64,000 bases of DNA from Klenkia taihuensis (lineage in GTDB: Bacteria; Actinomycetota; Actinomycetes; Mycobacteriales; Geodermatophilaceae). Below the pieces are notes generated by a model. It worked only from the letters and a program-made list of their open reading frames with translations, did not search any database and was not told the DNA's origin. Made by a program: the position numbers and the translations under genes. This document shows positions 52,612 through 61,237 of this stretch, one piece after another (within the stretch, counting starts at the first letter, position 1; the number at the start of each line of letters is the position of its first letter). The stretch covers positions 62,001 through 126,000 of the forward strand of contig NZ_FOMD01000005.1 of assembly GCF_900112525.1 (NCBI RefSeq), read 5' to 3'.

Positions 52612-55600
52612 TCATCGCCGCGAACGGCGGAAAAGGACCTCCGCCGTTCGCGGGGGCAGGTCCTCCTCCACCTCGGCATCGTGGTTGGCGAGGATCCGCG
52701 CGACGAAGGCGTCGGCCTCAGCACTGTTGCCGAGGGCATCGCACGCTGCGACCAGGTCCAGCAGGGGCACGTCCTCGTACGTCCCTGACCGGAGGGCTAC
52801 CTGCGCCGCGGCGATGGCCCGCTCAGGCTCTCCGTTGCCGAGGTGGTGGGTGGACACGACATGGGCGACGTCGACGATGACCGCGGCGAGTTCGAGGTCC
52901 ATCCTGTTGCCGTCGTCGAGCAGCCAGCCGTATCCGCCCACACCGCGAACACGCATGTCCGGGAGCTCGAACGGGCGGCCCCGGACCAGGTCCAGCGCCG
53001 CGTGCAGATCTGTGATCCCGTCAGCGCCGCGGGCCAGCCCCCGGGCGCGCAGACGCCGGAACAGGTCCGCGTCCACGAGCGCACCCTTGATGCGGTACCG
53101 GCCGCCGGCAGCTGCGGTCAGCCCGGAGGGCAGGAAAGCATCACCGTCCTCGTCCGTCCCGAGCCAGGTGCGGACGACGGAGATGGACTGGCGGACCTTC
53201 GTCTTGCCGATGACGTCGGGCTCGTCCGGCCAGAGTGCCGTGGCGTACTGCTCGCTCGTCGCGCCATCCGGGCGTGTCGCGAGGTAGGCGATCACCTCGG
53301 TGTAGAACTGGCGCCTCGGGTTCCGCTCCGGCAGGCGTCCCTGTGCCTCGACACGCACCGGCCCGAGGATGGTCAGCTTGGGACGACCGGACCGCGGGTT
53401 ATTCCAGTGGGCGAGGTCGCGGTCGAGGTTCGGGTCCCCTGACGCGGCTGCTTCGCGTCGTGCCGGCGTGGTCGCGGGTGCGAGCACGTGGACGTCGGGC
53501 GAGGTGGTCGCTGCGGTGGCCAGGTAGGCGTCGTCCGGTAGAGGCAGGACCGAGTCGACGAGACCCTCGACCACCTGTGGGCGGCTGCCCCTCGTCTCGT
53601 CGGCTGGCTCGCCGTCCCCCCAGTGCCCGGCTGCGACCGGGCTGCCGGCGTCCCCGGGCGAGGGCGCGTGGTCCGGCAGACCAGCCGCGTGCGCGAGCAG
53701 CTGGGCCAGCGGAGCAGCCTCGTCGATCGGCATCTGATGCGCCACGACTTCGAGCCCCAGCTCGGGAACGGCCAGGACGCCGGCGTCGTCGATGGTCGCC
53801 CGCAGCCCTGGACCCCCTGCGTTCGTCGCCATGACGAGGGCGAGACCAGTGCGGTGACCGATGCCGGCCAGGGTGTCCTCGAGCTGCAGCGTCTCCGCGG
53901 AGTCGTCGCCAAGCAAAAGGACCCGCGGCGCCCAGGCGTCGGGCTCGATGTCGTCGACACGGGCGCGCAACGCATCCGTCGCTCCGTCGGTGGCGGCCGC
54001 GCGGCGATCAGCGAGAAGCCTGCCGAACTGGGTCACCGCGTGATCCCCGCTGTCGTGCAGCCGGAGACGATCGGGGTTCAGCTGGCTCAGCTCGTCGCCG
54101 ACGCCCACTGCGTCCACCAGGAGCATCTCGGACCAGGTGTTGTGGGCGAGCTCGGCGGCGATGTACCGGAGCAGGTCGGCCGCCCGTTGGGGGTCCCCCG
54201 CTATCCGGAGCACGCCCGCCTGCTCGAGGTCGAGGAGCCAGTGGTCCCCCGTCCGTGAGCGCCCCACCGATACGAGGCCGGGGAACGGTGCAGGGCCTCG
54301 CCCGCCTCGGTGATGATCAGGTGTATGCGCCTCCCGGCTCAGGGACCAGCGCGTACCTGCCGCGTCCGCGACCCACGGTGCCGGGGCGGCATGCATCGGT
54401 TCCGCGAGCCGCACCAGCACGGCCTCCGCCGACACGCTCACCGCCAGGATCTCGGGGAGCGCCGTGGAGGTGCGGTCGCGCCGGGCCAGGCTTCTCAACG
54501 CCCTGTCGAGGAAGGCGACGTCGACGCCCTCTGAAGCCACCAGCGAGCGTTCGACCGCGGCGAGGTGGGGTGGCGGCACCGGGACTGCCCGGCCCGGACG
54601 ACGATGCCGGAACTGACGCCGGCGGTACCTCTGGAGGGCCAGGAAGGACACCGCCCCGAGCACAGATGCGACGCCGGCCGCCGCGGCGACCACCGCGCCG
54701 CTGTCGACCTCGGATTCGGACGCCGTCCCTCCGTCGGACGGCGCTGTCGTGCCCGGAGCTGACGAAGGGGTCGGTCTTGGGGCCACTGACGTCGGCGTCG
54801 GCGGAACGGCTGTCGGAGATGCCGGGGGGCTAGGGGTCGAGGTCGGCGGGGCGGACGAGGGCGTGCCCTCGCTGGGCGGCGCTGGTGCGCTGTCACTCGG
54901 ACCCGGGGCCGGATCTTCGGGATCAGGGAGGCCTGGAACTGTGAGTGTCCAGCCTGGATGGATAAGGTCCGGGTCGTCGAAGACCTCTCCCCCGGGCTCG
55001 GTCCGCCCGGCGTTGGCCTCCCACACACTCGGCCAGGTCGCGCCGTCCCCGTGGGCGTCCTCTGCGATGGTCCAGAGGCTGTCGCCTGGCTCGACCACGA
55101 TGTCGACAGCGGGGGCGTCCTCTACAGGCGCCTCGGCTGTGCTCAGCCCGACGGCGTCACCCGGGAAGGCGAGGGCCGTGCCCGGGACGATGTGGTTGTC
55201 CGGCCCGATGCGCCCCTCGTTGAGCGCGACGATCTCCGGATAGCGAAGAGGGTCACCGAGGTGCTTGTCGGCAAGCGCCCACAGGGTGTCGCGGCGCTGC
55301 ACTACGTACTCGGGTCCGGTTCCTGCGTCAGCCACGGGCGCTGTCCGAGCCGCCTCCGGCGGAGCCTGCTGGGAGACCGCCACGGCCGCAGCGGCGACCG
55401 GCAGAGGGGGCCGGGCCGTCGCCGAGGATGCGGCGAGCGGTGCCGCCGTACCGGACACGCTCAGCCCGACGACCACCATTGCCAGCAGAGCAGCTACCGG
55501 GCCCTGCACACCGGCCAGTCCGGGTAGCCGAGGCGCAGGGCGTGAGCGGATGAGTGCCCAGACCTCCGCGGCGGTCGCGAGGGTGAAGACCAGCCAGCAG

Positions 55601-55800
55601 AACCACGCCCCCGCCGCGAGGACGGCACGCAGTACCTGGCCGTCGTCCCGCGAAGTGAGCACCGCACCGACCTCGTGGACCGACGGCGCCGCCATCGGGC
55701 CGAGGCCGAGGAACACGAGGAGAAAGGGCACGCCGGCGACGACCCCGAACAGCAGCGCCAGGGCACCGAGTCCCCGCATGACCCTGGCGATGGTGGTCAT
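52612..55800 (-). CDS. Membrane protein with two LysM domains and a C-terminal BTAD regulator domain
   Basis: Protein of 1062 aa. Three N-terminal helices (about 8-32, 57-82, 103-124) are followed by LysM 1 at about 165-215 (YVVQRRDTLWALADKHLGDP) and LysM 2 at about 235-292 (IVVEPGDSLWTIAEDAHGD). A Pro/Ser/Thr-rich linker leads to a further helix at about 372-395, then a large cytoplasmic part. That part ends in a BTAD-like helical domain (from about 925), preceded by a winged-helix-like block (TSEQYATALWPDEPDVIGKTKVRQSISVVRTWLG), as in SARP regulators. Thus a wall-binding exterior is joined to a regulator-type interior. It is the last gene of the Tad operon and could anchor or sense pilus assembly at the cell wall. 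ATG overlaps the preceding stop. Confidence 0.85.
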   Translation of the reverse strand: MTTIARVMRGLGALALLFGVVAGVPFLLVFLGLGPMAAPSVHEVGAVLTSRDDGQVLRAVLAAGAWFCWLVFTLATAAEVWALIRSRPAPRLPGLAGVQGPVAALLAMVVVGLSVSGTAAPLAASSATARPPLPVAAAAVAVSQQAPPEAARTAPVADAGTGPEYVVQRRDTLWALADKHLGDPLRYPEIVALNEGRIGPDNHIVPGTALAFPGDAVGLSTAEAPVEDAPAVDIVVEPGDSLWTIAEDAHGDGATWPSVWEANAGRTEPGGEVFDDPDLIHPGWTLTVPGLPDPEDPAPGPSDSAPAPPSEGTPSSAPPTSTPSPPASPTAVPPTPTSVAPRPTPSSAPGTTAPSDGGTASESEVDSGAVVAAAAGVASVLGAVSFLALQRYRRRQFRHRRPGRAVPVPPPHLAAVERSLVASEGVDVAFLDRALRSLARRDRTSTALPEILAVSVSAEAVLVRLAEPMHAAPAPWVADAAGTRWSLSREAHTPDHHRGGRGPAPFPGLVSVGRSRTGDHWLLDLEQAGVLRIAGDPQRAADLLRYIAAELAHNTWSEMLLVDAVGVGDELSQLNPDRLRLHDSGDHAVTQFGRLLADRRAAATDGATDALRARVDDIEPDAWAPRVLLLGDDSAETLQLEDTLAGIGHRTGLALVMATNAGGPGLRATIDDAGVLAVPELGLEVVAHQMPIDEAAPLAQLLAHAAGLPDHAPSPGDAGSPVAAGHWGDGEPADETRGSRPQVVEGLVDSVLPLPDDAYLATAATTSPDVHVLAPATTPARREAAASGDPNLDRDLAHWNNPRSGRPKLTILGPVRVEAQGRLPERNPRRQFYTEVIAYLATRPDGATSEQYATALWPDEPDVIGKTKVRQSISVVRTWLGTDEDGDAFLPSGLTAAAGGRYRIKGALVDADLFRRLRARGLARGADGITDLHAALDLVRGRPFELPDMRVRGVGGYGWLLDDGNRMDLELAAVIVDVAHVVSTHHLGNGEPERAIAAAQVALRSGTYEDVPLLDLVAACDALGNSAEADAFVARILANHDAEVEEDLPPRTAEVLFRRSRR

Positions 55801-56201
55801 CGGACCGGCTCCCCGTCGACGAGACCCACTTCGAGCTGAGCACTGTGCGTGCGGGTCTGGCGGACCGGCAGGCCGAGCAGCGGCGTCGAGTCCGTGACGG
55901 TGACGGTCACCTCGACCAACCCCGGCCCCTGCACGCGGACCGACCCACTGGCCCCGGTCTGCCTCAGGTAGGCATCCGCGGCAGCGACAGCCAACTGGGT
56001 GTCTCGTGAGCCGCCGGTCGGCACCGGTCCCACCGCAATGGCAGCAGCCCTGGCCGCTTCGGCGGAGGCGCTGTCGGCCCTGTTGGCTGCCTGGATGTTG
56101 GCGCCGGCATCAACCAGCGCAGTCACGACGATGCCTGCGACGAGGACGACGGAGCAGAACAGCACCGACACCGACCCCCGCTCGTCCCGCGTCGGGTTCA
56201 T
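55797..56201 (-). CDS. TadG/TadE-like pseudopilin-type protein (no Glu at +5)
   Basis: Protein of 134 aa. A short basic start, then DERGSVSVLF and a hydrophobic helix (about 12-32). The RGS site looks like the Gly before which prepilin peptidase cuts, but the Glu at position +5 is replaced by Leu, so processing is uncertain. A small domain (about 55-120) follows that resembles Rv3654c-like TadE partners of actinobacteria. It overlaps both neighbours by four bases (ATGA). Probably a minor pilus or anchoring component. Confidence 0.75.
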   Translation of the reverse strand: MNPTRDERGSVSVLFCSVVLVAGIVVTALVDAGANIQAANRADSASAEAARAAAIAVGPVPTGGSRDTQLAVAAADAYLRQTGASGSVRVQGPGLVEVTVTVTDSTPLLGLPVRQTRTHSAQLEVGLVDGEPVR

Positions 56202-56626
56202 GAGGTGCCTCGCGTCGGGTCCACCGGACTGGCCGCGACGTCGTCCAACGTGCGCGACCCGGGTAGCCCCGCGAAGCCGATGTCGGACAGGTCGACGGTG
56301 CAGCCGACGCGTACGGACACCGAGGCTCCGTCCCCGGGGGCTGCCGAGAACTTGGACGTGTCGACGTCGACCGTGATGGAGCGGCAGTGCAGCTCCCTGT
56401 CGTCCAGGGCCTGCGTGGCGGCCAGCGTGGCCGCCGTCTGCGCAGCGGCGGGCGACCGTGCGACCGATGCCTCTCGCGCAGCGATGCCGGCTACGCCGGT
56501 GATGCGGTTCCCGGCCAGCGCCACCCGGGCGCCGGCCACCACGAGTGCGAGCACGAGGAACGCGACAGGGAGCAGGATGGCAAGTTCGACCGACTCCGAT
56601 CCGCGTTCGCCTCGGGGTCTGGTCAT
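56198..56626 (-). CDS. TadE-like minor pilin
   Basis: Protein of 142 aa. The N-terminal GERGSESVELAILLPVAFLVL has the TadE signature: Gly followed by SESVE with Glu at +5, then a membrane helix, the substrate pattern of the pilus prepilin peptidase. The rest is a small extracellular domain with two Cys (HCRS, VGCTVD) that may pair. It is one of two consecutive TadE-type genes, both with Glu at +5. ATGA overlaps on both sides place it firmly in the pilus operon. Confidence 0.85.
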   Translation of the reverse strand: MTRPRGERGSESVELAILLPVAFLVLALVVAGARVALAGNRITGVAGIAAREASVARSPAAAQTAATLAATQALDDRELHCRSITVDVDTSKFSAAPGDGASVSVRVGCTVDLSDIGFAGLPGSRTLDDVAASPVDPTRGTS

Positions 56627-57051
56627 GGGTTCTCCGAAGTCGTGAACCGCTCGAGTCCTTGCGCGACGGCCACGTCGACGACGGGGACGAAGCCCGGCAG
56701 CGGGATCACGTTCGGGACGTCGGCCACGACGTGCACCGTCACCGACGTGGCAGTCCGCGCCTCGTCGACCCGGTAGTCGGTGATGGTGCCGGTGCCCAGG
56801 CCCGCCAGGTACGCCTCGGCTGCGCTCCGGCCGGCGCCAGCTGGGGCGTCGTCCAGGCTCCCGGCGCGGGCCCCGGCTGCGGCGGCTGCCTCGGCGGCGT
56901 CGTGGGCGAAGTACCAGAGCCCGAGCTGCGGGCCGGCCAGCAGCACCATGACGAGGACCGGGAAGAGCACGGCGAACTCGACGCTCGACGAGCCACGCTC
57001 AACCCGTGGATCGGCGCCACCGCGCCGTCCTCCCCGGAACCCGATCCTCAT
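56623..57051 (-). CDS. TadE-like minor pilin
   Basis: Protein of 142 aa. A basic start (RIGFRGGRRGG) precedes VERGSSSVEFAVLFPVLVMVL, again with Gly then SSSVE, Glu at +5, and a hydrophobic helix, typical of TadE. The C-terminal domain is small and beta-rich. It follows the Flp pilin gene by 12 bases and overlaps the second TadE gene by four. It is probably processed by the prepilin peptidase encoded divergently at 63702. Confidence 0.85.
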   Translation of the reverse strand: MRIGFRGGRRGGADPRVERGSSSVEFAVLFPVLVMVLLAGPQLGLWYFAHDAAEAAAAAGARAGSLDDAPAGAGRSAAEAYLAGLGTGTITDYRVDEARTATSVTVHVVADVPNVIPLPGFVPVVDVAVAQGLERFTTSENP

Positions 57052-57063
57052 GGTGCGTTGCGC

Positions 57064-57282
57064 CTACTGGAACAGCGCGATCTTGCCGGTCACGAAGGCG
57101 ACGGCCCCGGCGGTCACCGCCCCACCGAGGGCGATGGCGAGGATGACCATGAACGCCTTCTCCGACGAGTCGGAGCCGCGGTCGTCGGTGACGTCGTCGG
57201 CACGGAGCCACGCGATGACCGCGTAGATGCCGACCTGGACGGCGTGGCTCGCTCGGTCGGTGAGGTTGCTGGTGCGGGACAT
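57064..57282 (-). CDS. Flp-type pilin candidate
   Basis: Protein of 72 aa, the shortest in the operon. A leader of about 35 residues ends DDRGSDSSEKAFM, with Gly then SDSSE placing Glu at +5 after the cut. A hydrophobic stretch of about 28 residues follows (MVILAIALGGAVTAGAVAFVTG). The mature product would be about 37 aa, in the Flp range. The leader is longer than usual, and Phe-Met replaces the common Tyr after Glu. It lies directly after TadC and before the TadE genes, where the major pilin is expected in actinobacterial Tad loci. Confidence 0.75.
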   Translation of the reverse strand: MSRTSNLTDRASHAVQVGIYAVIAWLRADDVTDDRGSDSSEKAFMVILAIALGGAVTAGAVAFVTGKIALFQ

Positions 57283-57307
57283 GGGTCTCTCCTGGGGACG
57301 ACGGTGC

Positions 57308-58201
57308 TCAGGTCGCGGTGGTGAACATGCGGATGAGGAACGGGACGAGGACGAAGAGGGTCAGGCCGGTCACGAGGAGGGCCAGGGGCCGGGCCATGCG
57401 CTCGCTGATCTCGTTGGCTTGCGTCCGCGCGTCGGCCAGCTCGGCGTGGCGCAGTGTGCGAGCCGTGGCCAGCAGCGTGTTGTAGACCGAGGCTCCGTCC
57501 GAGGCGACCGCGGCGATGTCGGCCAGGCTTCGGAGTTCCTCGACGTCCAGCTCGTCGCCCAGCGCGCGGAGGTCGGTCCATGGTTTGCGGCCGGCGAGGG
57601 CGGCCCGTCGTACGGCCTGGTGGATCCGGCGGAACGGCTCGCTGCCGGACACCCGGGCTGCTTCTTCGAGCGCCTGCTCGACCGAGCCGCGGGCTCGCCG
57701 TTCACCCGCCACGAGCGTCAGGTAGCACTCAAGGTTGGTCCGGAACTCGGCACGGGCGAGCTGGGCTCGCTCCCGTGTCTCTGCGGTCGGGAGGAACCAG
57801 CCGACGGCGGCGAGGCCCAGGCCCACCGCCACGGGGATGACCGCCCCGGCCGGGCCCCCGAGGACGGCGACCAGCACGCCGAGCGCCGTCGGAGCGAGCA
57901 GCCCGAGGAGGGCGAGGCTGAGCTTGCGCGCAGCAAGCTCCGTCCTGCTGCTCCCCAGGATGGCCAGGTCGGCGTCGGTGACTCCCAGCCGCTGTTCGAC
58001 CTCACGGACCCACCGACCCGGAAGCATTCCTGACCGGGAACGGGCCTCACCGACGGCGTGGACACGGGTCCCCGGGCGGACGGCGAGCTGCTCCAGGGCT
58101 GCGCTGAGCGCGGGCGGCGACGGCCGGAGGGCCCGGACAGCGAGCACCGCCCCGCCGGCGACGAGCATCCCGGCCAGCGTGGCCAGCTGAAGGGCGCTCA
58201 T
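57308..58201 (-). CDS. tadC: TadC, pilus platform protein
   Basis: Type II secretion system F-type inner-membrane protein, 297 aa. Hydrophobic helices are at about 3-22, 92-115, 118-138 and near the C-terminus (LALLVTGLTLFVLVPFLIRMF). The T2SSF domain with LTLVAGERRARGSVEQALEEAA is in the middle. With TadB it forms the platform on which the ATPase turns. ATG at 58201 overlaps the TadB stop. Residues upstream in frame are shadow. Confidence 0.9.
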   Translation of the reverse strand: MSALQLATLAGMLVAGGAVLAVRALRPSPPALSAALEQLAVRPGTRVHAVGEARSRSGMLPGRWVREVEQRLGVTDADLAILGSSRTELAARKLSLALLGLLAPTALGVLVAVLGGPAGAVIPVAVGLGLAAVGWFLPTAETRERAQLARAEFRTNLECYLTLVAGERRARGSVEQALEEAARVSGSEPFRRIHQAVRRAALAGRKPWTDLRALGDELDVEELRSLADIAAVASDGASVYNTLLATARTLRHAELADARTQANEISERMARPLALLVTGLTLFVLVPFLIRMFTTAT

Positions 58202-59058
58202 CGCGCAACCTCCACGGACCGATCGGCGAGCACCCGCGGCCAGGTCGGCGGCGCCGACAGCGCCCGCATCCACCGCAACGCCGCACCGAAGAGGGCGGCG
58301 ACCACGAGGAGGGCGAGCTGGCCACCAAGGCTGGAGTAGCCCGACAGGAAGGTCCGTGCGAACAGCAGCATGCCCACGACGACGAGCCCGGTGGTGATGA
58401 CGATCGTCCGCATGTTCGACCGGGGCTTGGCCCGTTCGGCCTCGACCTCTCGGATCATCCGGGACCGCTCGTCGAGGTCGGTGGCCAGCGCCGTGAGGAC
58501 CTCGGCAAGTCCCGGTCCGCCGTTGCGCTCACGGAGGATCAGCACCATCGCGATCTTGTCCGCGGCCGGATCACGGACGTCGTCCGCGAACCTCCGCAGC
58601 GCCGTCTCCACGCCCTGGGGACCCATGCGGCTGACCAGGTCGGCGACGGCCGGGCGGATGGCGAGCGGTGCCGAGTCGAGGGAACGGCGCAGCGCCTCCC
58701 GCGTGGAACCGGCCGCACCTGAGCTGATGAGGTCCGCCAGCCGACGCGTCCAGTCGGCCAGCGCGTCGGACACCGTGATGAGGTGGCGGGACTCCTTCCC
58801 GCCGCCGACGACGGACGGCACGAACACGACCGCAGCCGCCGTTGCGAGGGCGGCTACCGGCCAACCGGTGAGCGCCAGCACCAAGACGCCGGCGACCCCC
58901 GCCCCACCGTGAAGGCGGGTGAACCTGAGCCGAGACCGGCGAGTTGCCCGCCCAGTACCGGATCTCAGCGTCACCCCTCGGACGGCACCGATCGCCAGCA
59001 CGACTCCGGCGGCAACGAGGAGCCCGGCGACGGTCATCAGCCACGTGCCGCTGCTCAT
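58198..59058 (-). CDS. tadB: TadB, pilus platform protein
   Basis: Second T2SSF-type membrane protein, 286 aa. Helices are at about 5-27, 50-82 and two near 220-265, enclosing a cytoplasmic domain with DALADWTRRLADLISSGAAGSTREALRR and RERNGGPGLAEVLTALATDLDERSRM, the usual TadB pattern. It overlaps TadA and TadC genes by four bases each. Partner of TadC in the assembly platform. Confidence 0.9.
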   Translation of the reverse strand: MSSGTWLMTVAGLLVAAGVVLAIGAVRGVTLRSGTGRATRRSRLRFTRLHGGAGVAGVLVLALTGWPVAALATAAAVVFVPSVVGGGKESRHLITVSDALADWTRRLADLISSGAAGSTREALRRSLDSAPLAIRPAVADLVSRMGPQGVETALRRFADDVRDPAADKIAMVLILRERNGGPGLAEVLTALATDLDERSRMIREVEAERAKPRSNMRTIVITTGLVVVGMLLFARTFLSGYSSLGGQLALLVVAALFGAALRWMRALSAPPTWPRVLADRSVEVAR

Positions 59059-60467
59059 CGCAGAGCCTCACTGGTTCCGAGTGGGGGCCAGTCGGAAACA
59101 GCTGGGTGCAGCCATTCCGGGTCGAACCCGACCGAGTCGAGCCGCTCACGGAGCGCAGGGCTAAGCATCCCCGCTCCGGTGGCCTGGGCTCGACGATCGC
59201 CGGCTCGTGGTGCGAACACCGGGTTCAGGTCGGGACGACCGGAGTCCCCGACGGCGCCGAGTTCGTAGATGCCGGAGACGTAGCGGTTGTAGGAGCGATC
59301 GCGTTCGACGTGGACGACCAGGCCGAGGGCCGCCAGCGAGCGCAGGACCAGCTCGCTCGAAGGTGCCGGGTGAGCCTTCAGTGCGTTGATGAGCACCTTG
59401 TCGAAGATCCCGCCCGCCGACGGGGAGTGGATCGTGCACATGACCGACGCGATGCCGCTGGTCGCAGCCTCCAGCAGCGACGTCACGTAGGCGCCACGGA
59501 CCTCCCCCACCAGGACCCAGGTGGGCGACGCACGCAGGGCGAGGTGCAGCGCGTCGCCCATGTCGAAGGCCCCCCGACCTTCGGCGTTCGGGAGTCTCGA
59601 CTCAAAGGGGCGGCAGACGGCATGCCGGGAGACGTAGCGGCGCTGGTCGGCGTCCCATCGCGGCAGGTGCAGTCCGAGCTCCCGCTCGTCCTCGACCGTG
59701 ACGACGACGTTGTTCCACGGGATCGCGTTGCCGAGGGCTCTCATCAGGGTGGTCTTGCCGACCCCGGGAGCACCGGACACCAGAGGGGAGATGCCGGCCT
59801 GGATGGCTGCGGTCAGGAAGGCTCGAACGGGTGCGTCGACCATGCCCATCTGATGCAGGTCGGCCAGGCTCGGGTCGGCGAAGCGGTGAATACGGATGAC
59901 ACCTGCTGGACGGGGCAGCACGTCCATGGCGGCCTGCAGGCGCGCGCCGAGCTGCGTCACCCCTTGCAGGCGGACGTTGAGGATGGGGCTGGCCGAGGAG
60001 AACTCGCGGCTGGTCTGGCCACCGTCGGACCGGGAACCGATTGCACGGAGCAGCTGCTCGAGCTCCTCGTCGGAGGCAGCGATGGGTGGACCGGGCACCA
60101 GCGAGCCGTCGAGGGTCCTCAGCATCGTGCGCTCGGATCCCTCGAAGTGGATGTCCTCGACGTCGGGCCGGGCGAGCAGTGGCGCGAGGCGCCCGAGCCC
60201 GTCGAGCTCGGCCAGCACGGCAGCGACCAACTTGTCCTCGAGCAGACCCGCCGGCGCTGGACGACCGCTGTTGGCCTCGTGCAGCAGCCACTGCGCGTAC
60301 TCGTCGCCGATCAGCTTGCGGGTGAGCTCACGGCGTGGCCCTGGCGCGTAGTTGCGATCCTCGGCGCTGAGCCGGGTGGAGACGCGCTGCCGCAGCTCGG
60401 TGACGACGCGGTAGTCGCTCTCGGTCAGCTCGGGGTCGAGCCCGGGGTCGCTGAGGTGCGCGGTCAC
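59055..60467 (-). CDS. tadA: TadA/CpaF, pilus assembly ATPase
   Basis: Secretion ATPase of the GspE/VirB11 family, 470 aa. Walker A GAPGVGKTTLMRAL is at about 236-249. An Asp/Glu box is in VEDERELGLH, with a Walker-B-like LVGEVRGAY and a His box in CTIHSPSAGG. The N-terminal domain includes DIHFEGSERTM. It powers pilin polymerisation. The GTG at 60467 overlaps the TadZ stop. Length is normal for the family. Confidence 0.93.
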   Translation of the reverse strand: MTAHLSDPGLDPELTESDYRVVTELRQRVSTRLSAEDRNYAPGPRRELTRKLIGDEYAQWLLHEANSGRPAPAGLLEDKLVAAVLAELDGLGRLAPLLARPDVEDIHFEGSERTMLRTLDGSLVPGPPIAASDEELEQLLRAIGSRSDGGQTSREFSSASPILNVRLQGVTQLGARLQAAMDVLPRPAGVIRIHRFADPSLADLHQMGMVDAPVRAFLTAAIQAGISPLVSGAPGVGKTTLMRALGNAIPWNNVVVTVEDERELGLHLPRWDADQRRYVSRHAVCRPFESRLPNAEGRGAFDMGDALHLALRASPTWVLVGEVRGAYVTSLLEAATSGIASVMCTIHSPSAGGIFDKVLINALKAHPAPSSELVLRSLAALGLVVHVERDRSYNRYVSGIYELGAVGDSGRPDLNPVFAPRAGDRRAQATGAGMLSPALRERLDSVGFDPEWLHPAVSDWPPLGTSEALR

Positions 60468-61237
60468 GCCGGCACCGACGCCCCGCGAACACCGGCCGTG
60501 GCCAGGTGCTGGGCAAGGCCGGAGGCCGCCCGCATGAGTGGTGAACGCCGGAGACCGCGACCGGTTGTCAGCACACCGTCGGACAGCGCCGACGCGGCGG
60601 CAGGATCGTGCGGCAGTTCCCCACCGAGAGGAACGCCCAGCGCACCGGCGACCTCGGTCGAGGAGTAGGGGCCGGAGCCGATGACCAGCGCCGAGACGGT
60701 CGTGAGGTCACCCAGTTCTGCGCGGAGCCGACGCAGTGCGTCCTGGGCCGCGTGCACCGACCGCACGCTCGGTCGGACGGCGAGCAAGGCGTGATCCACG
60801 TAGCGGAGGACCGGCCAGCATCCCCGGTCTCCAACGAGGCGCCCGGTGTCGACCAGGACGTCACGGCCCAGCGAGGACTCCGCGGTCGCCAGTGCGGCGG
60901 CGAGCCGTTCCCACGTCGCGGAGGTGAAGGAGGCGCCCTGAGCAGCTGTCCCAAAGCCCGGCAGCAGACCGAGCATCGGGTGCTCGGGGACCTGCACCGC
61001 ATGGCTCAACAGCGCCGAGGCCGCCGGCGCGGCGCCGGCCTCGTGCCGGACGGCGGTCGACCAGGACAACAGGCCCGTGTCCGCCCCGATCCGGCCCGTC
61101 ATCAGACCGGGAGCGATGTCTCCCCCGGCGACGTCGCAGTCGGCGAGGAGCAGGGCCCGCGGCCAGTGCGACGCCAGGGCGCAGACCGACGTGGTCACGC
61201 CCGGTGCGGCTTTGCCTGCCGTGACCGCGATGAGCAC
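60464..61237 (-). CDS. TadZ/CpaE-like localisation protein
   Basis: MinD/ParA-like protein, 257 aa. The start VTAGKAAPGVTTSVCALA occupies the P-loop position, but the Gly-Lys-Ser/Thr is Gly-Val-Thr-Thr, so the usual catalytic Lys is absent, as in several TadZ-type proteins. LLADCDVAGGDIAPGL follows as the deviant Walker B region. It lacks the N-terminal receiver-like domain of CpaE. It probably places the Tad machine in the cell. GTG at 61237 shares one base with the CpaB gene stop. Confidence 0.8.
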   Translation of the reverse strand: MLIAVTAGKAAPGVTTSVCALASHWPRALLLADCDVAGGDIAPGLMTGRIGADTGLLSWSTAVRHEAGAAPAASALLSHAVQVPEHPMLGLLPGFGTAAQGASFTSATWERLAAALATAESSLGRDVLVDTGRLVGDRGCWPVLRYVDHALLAVRPSVRSVHAAQDALRRLRAELGDLTTVSALVIGSGPYSSTEVAGALGVPLGGELPHDPAAASALSDGVLTTGRGLRRSPLMRAASGLAQHLATAGVRGASVPA

